This document shows positions 17,189-23,001 of a DNA stretch of 33,496 nucleotides, piece after piece. A program made the position numbers and the translations under genes. Under the pieces are notes generated by a model, which ran no database searches, was not told the DNA's origin, and worked only from the letters and a program-made list of their open reading frames with translations. The stretch comes from Actinomycetes bacterium (GTDB lineage Bacteria > Actinomycetota > Actinomycetes > Actinomycetales > Demequinaceae): positions 1 through 33,496 of the forward strand of contig JAEZXC010000028.1 of assembly GCA_023442845.1 (NCBI GenBank). The letters run 5' to 3'. Numbering within the stretch: position 1 is the stretch's first letter; each line of letters starts with the position of its first letter.

Positions 17189-17689
17189 TCAGTGCCGCGC
17201 CAGCTTTCGTCGCTTGGCAACCCCTGGAAGGAACTTACCCGTCGCGGCAGCATAGTCCGCATAGCCGTCATACGCGGCGAAGAGGTAACTCTCCTCACGA
17301 CGAGTCTTTCCCTCAAAGAAAACCCCGAGAGCAAACACAAATGCCCACACGACCCATGACCCGCGCGCGCATGCAACACCGCTCGAGACGGTCAGCACCG
17401 CCGTGTACATCGGGTGACGGATCCACCGAAACAATCCTCGCGTGCGCAAGCCCGCTCCGTTGGGCGCCGGCACCGGCGTCAGCGCACGCCCCAAATCCCG
17501 CGCAGCAACGAGCATCCCCACGCCGCCGACGACAAATATCACGCCGCCAAGTTCCCGCATCGCCGGTGCTGGCGGGCCTAACGAGGTGGGCCACAGGCCA
17601 ATGCCCACAAATAGCAAAGCCTGGATAGCGACGAGCAGCCAATCAAGCGTCGGCCGCATCGACCGGCGGGAAGCGGGCGCACCAGGCAT
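17189..17689 (-). CDS. Isoprenylcysteine carboxyl methyltransferase-type membrane protein
   Basis: This matches the ICMT/phospholipid-methyltransferase-like membrane family by its C-terminal half: TRGLFRWIRHPMYTAVL, where RHPxY is the family signature, followed by a hydrophobic segment and KTRREESYLFAAYDGYADYAAATGKFLPG, where EE binds the cofactor in the family. Four hydrophobic segments are visible in 166 residues (about 16-35, 45-64, 93-112 and 115-128). Bacterial members probably methylate lipids or small molecules with S-adenosylmethionine; the substrate here is unknown. ATG 17689 has no ribosome site but TACGCT lies 7 nt upstream with TTGGCG as -35. It lies between the HTH and LacI genes on the same strand. 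Confidence 0.85.
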   Translation of the reverse strand: MPGAPASRRSMRPTLDWLLVAIQALLFVGIGLWPTSLGPPAPAMRELGGVIFVVGGVGMLVAARDLGRALTPVPAPNGAGLRTRGLFRWIRHPMYTAVLTVSSGVACARGSWVVWAFVFALGVFFEGKTRREESYLFAAYDGYADYAAATGKFLPGVAKRRKLARH

Positions 17690-17696
17690 AAAGGAA

Positions 17697-17724
17697 AGCG
17701 TACTGGGGACGCAGTCGGCGCCAA
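17697..17724 (-). promoter_or_regulatory. Promoter TTGGCG-16-TACGCT, leaderless ICMT start
   Basis: -35 TTGGCG (17719-17724), a 16-bp spacer, -10 TACGCT (17697-17702), then 7 nt to ATG. Of the leaderless candidates in this window it has the best -35. Confidence 0.55.
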
Positions 17725-17769
17725 AGGATCGCCGACCCGTGCCCGACTTCCTGTGGCTTCAGGTGAGTC

Positions 17770-18861
17770 TCAGGCAGTCGGTGCCGGGCCGGCCGACGAT
17801 CCCCACTTCACACTCAGGGGCATCTCGAATGGCCGCGGCGCACCGGGCCCCTCTGCGGCGAGCGTCACCCACCGCGCGACGAGACGTCCCTTGACAGCAC
17901 CATCCTGAACCACACCCGTGAGGTCGAGCTCGTCGAACACCCCGCCGGAGAGTCCGTCGAATCCGGTGATCGAGACGTCCTCAGGAACCCGTAGGCCAAG
18001 GTCTTTCGCCGCATCCCATACGCCCCACGCAAAGACATCCGCCTGGCATACGACGGCGGTAGGGCGTTCGCCTGCAGGCAAGGACAGAATCTGCTTGCCT
18101 GCCTCGTAGGCGTGCTCGCGCGTCACGATGGGACAAATCGCAATGTGACTCGGCGCGATTCCTGCCCGCGCAAAAGCCTCGATCCGCGCTCGCGGAACGT
18201 GTTGCGCCACCGAGTCTGGGAGGCCGTCGATCAGTGCGCGGGACTGCGCGCCACTGAGGATGCGCAGTTCAGAATCCTCAAGAGTGGGGCGCAACATGAC
18301 GGTAGCGATGCGCGTGTGCCCCCAGTCCTGGAGTGCCCGGAGAATGCGCAACGAGGGGTTGACCGCGTCCATTGCGACGGCCTTCTCCTCGTCGGGCACG
18401 CCATCGAGACGCACCCATGGCACACCCCGCTGAGCAAGCATTGCGTCTGTTTCTGGAATGCCGTCGATGCGCCGCACGGTAACGGCTGCGTCGTAAATTG
18501 CACCCTCATGAAGGCGGCGCGTCGCGTCATCCGTCACGGGCGGAAGCAAGAGCACGCCGTAACCCAGGTGGACCAGTTCCCGCGAGAGCCCATCGATGAC
18601 CTGCAGAGCGAACGGATCGGTATCCGGCGCCTCGAGTAATGCGCGGGTTACCACCGCGACCACGTGAGTGCGTCCCGACGCGAGAGCACGTCCAAGCGCG
18701 GAAGGTCCTGCGTATCCCAATTCCTGGGCGGCGCGCTGCACGCGAGCAGTTGTCTCTGCGGACAGCCGCGACGGATCCGAGAATGCGTACGATGCGGTCG
18801 ACTTCGCCACCCCCGCCGCCTTGGCTACATCGGCAAGGGTCACGGGCCTACGCTCGGTCAT
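17770..18861 (-). CDS. LacI/GalR-family transcriptional regulator
   Basis: This is a ligand-responsive repressor of 363 residues. The N-terminal HTH is canonical: VTLADVAKAAGVAKSTASYAF with hinge helix AQELGYAGPSALGRALASG (residues about 7-65). The periplasmic-binding-protein-like core follows, with PFALQVIDGLSRELVHLGYGVLLL and the late PEDVSITGFDGLSGG. I chose ATG 18861 because AGGAG lies 7 nt before it; the ATG at 18867 overlaps that site. No sugar-uptake operon is adjacent, so its regulon is probably elsewhere, or the nearby MFS gene. The ligand cannot be read from the sequence. The phrase QVIDGLSRELVHLGYGVL is shared with AraC-like and purine/sugar LacI members, so effector class stays open. 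Confidence 0.92.
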   Translation of the reverse strand: MTERRPVTLADVAKAAGVAKSTASYAFSDPSRLSAETTARVQRAAQELGYAGPSALGRALASGRTHVVAVVTRALLEAPDTDPFALQVIDGLSRELVHLGYGVLLLPPVTDDATRRLHEGAIYDAAVTVRRIDGIPETDAMLAQRGVPWVRLDGVPDEEKAVAMDAVNPSLRILRALQDWGHTRIATVMLRPTLEDSELRILSGAQSRALIDGLPDSVAQHVPRARIEAFARAGIAPSHIAICPIVTREHAYEAGKQILSLPAGERPTAVVCQADVFAWGVWDAAKDLGLRVPEDVSITGFDGLSGGVFDELDLTGVVQDGAVKGRLVARWVTLAAEGPGAPRPFEMPLSVKWGSSAGPAPTA

Positions 18862-18919
18862 TGTCATCTCCTGGACACATAGGGCCACAAGGCTGATGCG
18901 AGCCTAGCCCGGGAGTGAA

Positions 18920-18937
18920 CGCGGCGTCGTCGCCGCG
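18920..18937 (-). terminator. Hairpin after the 268-aa gene
   Basis: CGCGGCG-TCGT-CGCCGCG forms a 7-bp stem with a 4-nt loop, starting 5 nt past the stop codon of the 268-aa gene. No T-run follows, as is common for high-GC actinobacterial terminators. Confidence 0.55.
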
Positions 18938-18942
18938 CTGAA

Positions 18943-19749
18943 TCAATACGGTGAAATGGGTGCGACTGCGAAGTTTTCATACTCACCTTCAGCCGCTGCC
19001 GGCCCAGGCAAGAACGCACCCTCAAACGCCGGAGCTGCACTCGGGGCTGTCGTTACAGGAGCGACGGCCGCAACCTCAACCTGCATCGGGGCGGCAACGT
19101 CAACGTACTCCCATTGATTGGTCTCGGGCACCTCTGGCTCAGGAACGAAGAGCGCATCGACGCTTGCCGCCACGTCAACCTTGCGGCCGCTGCGATCGAA
19201 CCGGTCCCACACCGCGAGGGGGATCCGCGCGATGAGCACGCTCAAGAATTCAAAGCGCACCCGCGCCTCGTCCCACGTGGTTTCCGCGCCCGTCCACAGG
19301 TACATGACATCCGCATCGATCGTGAGCGAACGGCCTGAGAATGCCGGGTGGATCAGGGCCTCTTGCATTGCGGGGTCAAGCAGGGTGCTCACGAAAGCCG
19401 GATCATCGCTGTAGACGGCAAGCCGCGCATCGAATTCTGGGTTGCCTGTCGCGACAGGAAGACCACCGACATCCATCGCCCCACGCTTGATTCCCGCGTG
19501 CACCACCTGGATACGGGGAAGCGGGCGCGGAAGTGCAAGCAACTCAACCGTGATGCCTTCAGAGACAAAACGCTGAACGGTGCGACCTCGCCATTGACCG
19601 GCGACGCAAGTGGAGCGGCGCCAACCCGAGAATGGGTGCGTGTCGAAAGCACTGGGAAGCGCAGGGGTCGACTCAGCGTGGAACGTCAGCGCGTGCTGAT
19701 CGGCAAAATCCTGCGCTGCGCGCGAGGACTTGTCCGCCCGTTCCCACAT
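18943..19749 (-). CDS. Hypothetical cytoplasmic protein, 268 aa
   Basis: I do not recognise the family with certainty. The start ATG 19749 has AGGAGG 5 nt upstream, a near-ideal ribosome site. There is no signal peptide or membrane segment. Residues 1-200 look like a folded alpha/beta domain (HPFSGWRRSTCVAGQWRG; FVSEGITVELLALPRPLPRI; NPEFDARLAVYSDDPAFV; LTIDADVMYLWTG). Residues 205-268 are a Pro/Ala/Glu-rich low-complexity tail ending NFAVAPISPY. The central part recalls small actinobacterial proteins that compare an 'f-factor-like' value to a stored surface, but that is only an impression. It is divergent from the 41-residue Cys-rich gene. A perfect CRP-type site lies 62-79 bp upstream. Confidence 0.75.
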   Translation of the reverse strand: MWERADKSSRAAQDFADQHALTFHAESTPALPSAFDTHPFSGWRRSTCVAGQWRGRTVQRFVSEGITVELLALPRPLPRIQVVHAGIKRGAMDVGGLPVATGNPEFDARLAVYSDDPAFVSTLLDPAMQEALIHPAFSGRSLTIDADVMYLWTGAETTWDEARVRFEFLSVLIARIPLAVWDRFDRSGRKVDVAASVDALFVPEPEVPETNQWEYVDVAAPMQVEVAAVAPVTTAPSAAPAFEGAFLPGPAAAEGEYENFAVAPISPY

Positions 19750-19810
19750 GGTCTCCTCCTGTCTACCGCTTCATGAGAGTGGCGGGAGGGCCGGTTGTGA
19801 CGTGAGTCGG

Positions 19811-19828
19811 GTGTGATCAATGTCACAC
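19811..19828. promoter_or_regulatory. Perfect CRP/GlxR-type site
   Basis: GTGTGA-N6-TCACAC contains TGTGA-N6-TCACA, the full consensus for CRP-family regulators (E. coli CRP, mycobacterial Crp, corynebacterial GlxR). It lies between the divergent 268-aa and 41-aa genes. A cAMP-dependent CRP-type regulator of either gene is inferred. Confidence 0.65.
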
Positions 19829-19862
19829 TTTCAGCGCGTTGCGGAGCGGATGAGGCGTATTG

Positions 19863-19878
19863 ATACCCCCGGGGGTAT
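19863..19878. promoter_or_regulatory. 16-bp palindrome ATACCCCCGGGGGTAT, CsoR-like operator
   Basis: A perfect 16-bp palindrome with AT ends and a C5G5 core. G/C-tract palindromes of this shape are bound by the CsoR/RcnR family of copper- or nickel-sensing repressors. A -35-like TTGATA (19860-19865) overlaps its left end and TACGTT (19881-19886) lies just to the right. The palindrome therefore fills the promoter spacer, where a repressor would block RNA polymerase. No csoR gene is in the window. Confidence 0.6.
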
Positions 19879-19920
19879 GCTACGTTAACGCCAGCAATCG
19901 CCCAACGAAAGGTTGAAACC

Positions 19921-20046
19921 ATGTGCTCACCCATCACCTGCTCAACGTGCGGCAAGACGACGTGGACTGGATGCGGACAACACGTTGATCAGGCACTCGC
20001 AGGCGTGCCTCAGTCACAGCGGTGCGAAGGCCACGGCGGCAACTAG
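19921..20046 (+). CDS. 41-residue cysteine-rich mini-protein
   Basis: ATG 19921 opens a 41-codon frame with GAAAGG 8 nt upstream and a stop at 20044. The protein starts MCSPITCSTCGKTTWTGCG and has five cysteines (2, 7, 10, 18, 35) and two histidines (21, 38). CxxC at 7-10 and the later Cys/His residues suggest a single zinc- or copper-binding knuckle. Small proteins with CRTCGKTTWxGCGxH-like starts recur in actinobacteria as unannotated ORFs (from memory), and their function is not known to me. It sits directly under the CsoR-like palindrome, so a metal-handling or sensing role is plausible. Too short for usual ORF cut-offs. Confidence 0.75.
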   Translation: MCSPITCSTCGKTTWTGCGQHVDQALAGVPQSQRCEGHGGN

Positions 20047-20059
20047 CACCGAGCGGTGC
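20046..20059 (+). terminator. Short hairpin between convergent 41-aa and Ala-rich genes
   Basis: GCACC-GAGC-GGTGC gives a 5-bp stem starting at the last base of the 41-aa stop codon. The stem is weak and has no T-run. Confidence 0.3.
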
Positions 20060-20069
20060 CGCGCGGACG

Positions 20070-20567
20070 CTACTTGCCGCTCCAGTTCTTCTCAGCGCAC
20101 GAGCCGTAGTCCTTACCGTCGGCGTTGGCGTACACAGCCTTCTTGGCGGCTTTGTCAGCGGCCTTCTGCGCGGCCTTCTCAGCGCGTGCTTTCTCCGCAC
20201 GAGCCGCCGCCTCGGCTGCAGCCCTCGCCGCCTCTTGCTCCTTGACGATGCGGTCCGCCTCTGCGGTGAGCGACTGGACGCGCTGGTCGAGCGCACGCTG
20301 ATCAACGGTGCCGATCGCCGTGACAGCGGCCAGCGGCAGTGGCGCACGCTGCGGCGCGGCAGCCGCGATCGAAACTGGCGTCGCCGGGGTTGCGGCAGCG
20401 GTGCTACTGAGCACCGCAATCCCGCCGGCAACTGCGAGCGCGACAGCCCCAGCGGCCGCCCCAACGGAACGCCAACCCTGTCGCGCGGATGCGTGCGAGT
20501 GCACGAAAGTGGTTTCAGACTCACGGGCGTGACGTCGGGTCACACGGTCGCTATCGCTCTCACGCAT
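20070..20567 (-). CDS. Membrane-anchored or secreted Ala-rich coiled-coil protein
   Basis: I do not recognise a family. ATG 20567 has AGGAGG 5 nt upstream. Residues 1-32 are charged and cytoplasmic-looking. Residues 33-60 (RSVGAAAGAVALAVAGG...) form one hydrophobic segment, either an uncleaved anchor or a signal peptide ending near TAAATPA. An Ala/Pro-rich stretch follows, then a heptad-like coiled coil at about 95-145 rich in Ala, Glu and Lys (QEAARAAAEAAARAEKARAE). The end is VYANADGKDYGSCAEKNWSGK, with one cysteine, and may be a small extracellular tail domain. Similar layouts are seen in actinobacterial cell-wall-associated proteins. It is convergent with the 41-aa gene and divergent from the hydrolase. 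Confidence 0.7.
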   Translation of the reverse strand: MRESDSDRVTRRHARESETTFVHSHASARQGWRSVGAAAGAVALAVAGGIAVLSSTAAATPATPVSIAAAAPQRAPLPLAAVTAIGTVDQRALDQRVQSLTAEADRIVKEQEAARAAAEAAARAEKARAEKAAQKAADKAAKKAVYANADGKDYGSCAEKNWSGK

Positions 20568-20697
20568 CTTTGCCTCCTGGTCATGGGACGCCGTACGCGC
20601 GCCCTCATCTACCTATACGAGTCGCACTCAAGAACCATTGGGGCAAATTTCCGATTTTTCTGAATCCCGGCTCAGCTGTTCGCTACGACCAGCCCCG

Positions 20698-20703
20698 TAG
20701 ACT
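20698..20703 (+). promoter_or_regulatory. -10 element TAGACT, leaderless hydrolase start
   Basis: TAGACT, then 6 nt (CACAAT), then GTG 20710. It is the same hexamer as at smc. No Shine-Dalgarno sequence. The intergenic stretch 20568-20697 has no other clear feature. Confidence 0.55.
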
Positions 20704-20709
20704 CACAAT

Positions 20710-22401
20710 GTGCCCCACCGCTCACCGCGCGTTCTCGAGCCGCGATTTGACGCGGTTGGCCTCATTGCAGCAACGCTCTTTGCCGCCGTGTCGCTGCTCC
20801 CTTCGCTATTGCCCCGCATCCCCTTGATCCAAGGCATCGCCACCGGCGTCACCTTCATGATCGGATACGGCGTCGGCGTCGCGGCCGTGGGCCTGTGGCG
20901 ATACCTCGGCATCCCTTCCGTGAAGTCGAAGGCGCGCTGGTGGACCATCGTCGGTGTCGCTGGCGTAGCTGCTGTTGCCGCACTGGGCGGAGCCATCTGG
21001 CAGTTTGTGAGTTGGCAGAACGAGATCCGCACGGCCTACGGGATGCCGCATCTCACCTCCTCCGTGTGGCCACTTGTTGCCGGGGTGGCGCTTGCTCTCG
21101 CTATCGTCGTCCTCATCGTCGGCCGGACCTTGCGCCTCCTCTTTCGCAAACTGAGAGACCTGCTCGGCCGGTGGCTGCCGCGTCGCCTCGCGATCGTCCT
21201 CGCCACCGTCGGCGTCGTCCTCCTCTTGTGGTTGCTCGTATCCGGCCTACTCATGCGGGGCTTCTTCTTCGTCGCCAACGGGGTCTTTTCGGGAGCAGAC
21301 CGCGGCGACAAGCCGGGAGTTGAACAGCCGATGAGCCCGCTTCGATCAGGGAGCCCAGAGTCTCTCGTCGCGTGGGACGACTTGGGACGCCAGGGCCGCG
21401 CTTTTGTGTGGCAAGGCGCGAGTGCCGAGGACATCAATGAGTTCACAGGCGGGGACGCGCTTGAGCCGATCCGGGTCTACGTAGGCCTTCGATCAGCCGA
21501 CACCGTGGAGGCGCGGGCGCAGCTGCTGCTCGAGGAGCTGCAACGGACCGGCGCTTTTGAGCGCGAAGTGCTCGTGCTCGCGACGACGACCGGCACCGGC
21601 TGGATTGACCAAGACGGCGTCGAGCCGGTCGAGTACCTGTGGAATGGAGATACGGCCGTAGCCGGCGTCCAGTACTCCTACCTGCCAAGCTGGATCTCAC
21701 TCCTTGCGGACCAAGAAGCGGTGAAGGAATCGTCCCAAGTGACGTTCCGCACCGTTTATGACTATTGGTCGACGTTGCCTGAGTCGCAGCGCCCACGGCT
21801 CTACCTATACGGCCTCTCGCTCGGTTCGTATGGCGTCGAATCAGTGCTGGGGTCCATCGACATCATTAACGAACCCGTCGACGGTGCCCTCATGGTGGGC
21901 CCGCCATTCGTCAACCCGCTCCACCGCGATCTGACGGCATCGCGCGAGAAGGGGTCGTCGGCGTGGTTGCCGCGCGTGTCCGACGGCCGCACCGTTCGCT
22001 TCACGACAGAGACCGACGCGCTGGGCGATCAAGGCGAGCGGTGGGGTCCCAGCCGGCTCGTCTACCTCCAGCACGGTTCTGACCCAGTCGTTTTCTTCTC
22101 CCCAAGCCTCGCGTGGAACCGCCCCGCCTGGCTTGAGCCCGGCGGCCGGGCCCCGGACGTGTCGCCACGGATGACGTGGTTTCCTGTCGTCACCATGTGG
22201 CAGACGCTGCTCGATCTTCCCGCCGCTGAGTCAGTACCAGCGGGTTACGGCCACAACTACACGATCCGTGCGAATTTGCAGGCGTGGGTGTCGATCACCC
22301 AGATGGAAGACTGGCGCGACACCGACACGTTGCGGCTCACGCGTTTCCTCGAAGAACGCCGGGATCAAGAGAAGACGTTGATCGAGCAACTGAGCGAATA
22401 G
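20710..22401 (+). CDS. Multi-pass membrane alpha/beta-hydrolase family protein
   Basis: This 563-residue protein has an N-terminal membrane part and a C-terminal alpha/beta-hydrolase part. It fits the PF15420/PF10081 pair known from actinobacteria, including mycobacteria. Five hydrophobic segments are visible (about 16-35, 43-64, 77-97, 118-136 and 160-181). The hydrolase part starts near 200. The nucleophile motif is GLSLG at 368-372, so Ser370 is the likely catalytic residue. RPRLYLYGLSLGSYGVES is the matching core strand-helix. An acidic residue near QHGSDPVVFF and the histidine in GYGHNYT complete a plausible triad. The substrate is unknown; lipids or cell-envelope esters are reasonable guesses. 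GTG 20710 was chosen because TAGACT lies 6 nt before it. Confidence 0.88.
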   Translation: MPHRSPRVLEPRFDAVGLIAATLFAAVSLLPSLLPRIPLIQGIATGVTFMIGYGVGVAAVGLWRYLGIPSVKSKARWWTIVGVAGVAAVAALGGAIWQFVSWQNEIRTAYGMPHLTSSVWPLVAGVALALAIVVLIVGRTLRLLFRKLRDLLGRWLPRRLAIVLATVGVVLLLWLLVSGLLMRGFFFVANGVFSGADRGDKPGVEQPMSPLRSGSPESLVAWDDLGRQGRAFVWQGASAEDINEFTGGDALEPIRVYVGLRSADTVEARAQLLLEELQRTGAFEREVLVLATTTGTGWIDQDGVEPVEYLWNGDTAVAGVQYSYLPSWISLLADQEAVKESSQVTFRTVYDYWSTLPESQRPRLYLYGLSLGSYGVESVLGSIDIINEPVDGALMVGPPFVNPLHRDLTASREKGSSAWLPRVSDGRTVRFTTETDALGDQGERWGPSRLVYLQHGSDPVVFFSPSLAWNRPAWLEPGGRAPDVSPRMTWFPVVTMWQTLLDLPAAESVPAGYGHNYTIRANLQAWVSITQMEDWRDTDTLRLTRFLEERRDQEKTLIEQLSE

Positions 22402-22407
22402 CGCCGA

Positions 22408-22460
22408 GCCGACAACGCTAGATGGTGAACTCCGGGTCCGAACCCCGGGGCAGCGTCGGC
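22408..22460. terminator. Nested inverted repeats between convergent genes
   Basis: An outer stem GCCGAC (22408-22413) pairs with GTCGGC (22455-22460). Inside, CCGGG (22432-22436) pairs with CCCGG (22444-22448) around a 7-nt loop. It lies between the hydrolase and AhpD-like stops and could terminate both transcripts. It has no T-run. It looks slightly like a tRNA T-arm but lacks the rest of a tRNA. Confidence 0.4.
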
Positions 22461-22501
22461 GTTTGCGGCCCGGAGCACTACCCCTTTACGCACCGGTCCA
22501 C

Positions 22502-22918
22502 CTACTCGGATCCGCGCGTCACCCGGTTCCACGCGTTGGTAATCGCGACGATCTCAACTAGCGCGCCCAATTGCTTGGGCGTGAAGTACGCGGCGGCCTC
22601 ATTGCGCGCTTCAATCTCGAGCCCGCGCGGGTAGTCGGTGAGAATTTCGGCGTACCGCAGTGCCGCCGCCTCGGCCTCTGTCACAAGATCAGCGCGCATC
22701 AGCTTGACTGGCCTGGCAAGGGCGCTGATGAGATCGACACGCACGCCGTGAGCCGCGAGCGCTTCGGAATGAAGGCGCACGCTGAATGAGCAGCCGTTGA
22801 TGTGGGAGCAGCGCAGGCGGACCAGTTCGCGCAGCTTCTCGGGGAGCGCCTGCCCCACCGAGGCGTCGATGTCCTCAAGTGCCCGCATGAAATCGGGTCG
22901 CATCCGCGCTTGGCTCAT
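22502..22918 (-). CDS. Carboxymuconolactone decarboxylase / AhpD-like family protein
   Basis: This 138-residue helical protein fits the CMD/AhpD family. LPEKLRELVRLRCSHINGCSFSVRLHSEA matches the family core: the usual motif is NGCxxCxxxH, with a CxxC redox pair and a nearby histidine. Here NGC-SFS-VRLH keeps the first cysteine and the histidine, but the second cysteine is serine. Another cysteine occurs six residues before the NGC cysteine. A normal CxxC peroxidase cycle is therefore unlikely, and a different thiol chemistry or a decarboxylase-like role is possible. It is convergent with the hydrolase and divergent from valS. TACCAT lies 8 nt before ATG 22918 and may be its -10. Confidence 0.85.
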   Translation of the reverse strand: MSQARMRPDFMRALEDIDASVGQALPEKLRELVRLRCSHINGCSFSVRLHSEALAAHGVRVDLISALARPVKLMRADLVTEAEAAALRYAEILTDYPRGLEIEARNEAAAYFTPKQLGALVEIVAITNAWNRVTRGSE

Positions 22919-22989
22919 GATTCAGAATGGTAACAAAGCGTGCAAAACGGGCAGGCCCGTGCGGGTGGGCGTGCGCCTGTGCTCGCGTG

Positions 22990-22995
22990 TGATCT
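22990..22995 (+). promoter_or_regulatory. Weak -10-like TGATCT before valS
   Basis: TGATCT, then 6 nt (GAAACA), then ATG 23002. The spacing matches the leaderless set but the hexamer is poor. There is no Shine-Dalgarno sequence. Confidence 0.25.
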
Positions 22996-23001
22996 GAAAC
23001 A

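Noticed and set aside
22408..22460. tRNA-like T-arm (5-bp stem with a 7-nt loop).
   Set aside because: No acceptor stem, D-arm or anticodon arm can be formed around it, and the loop lacks the invariant T-loop adenine. Better read as nested inverted repeats between convergent genes.
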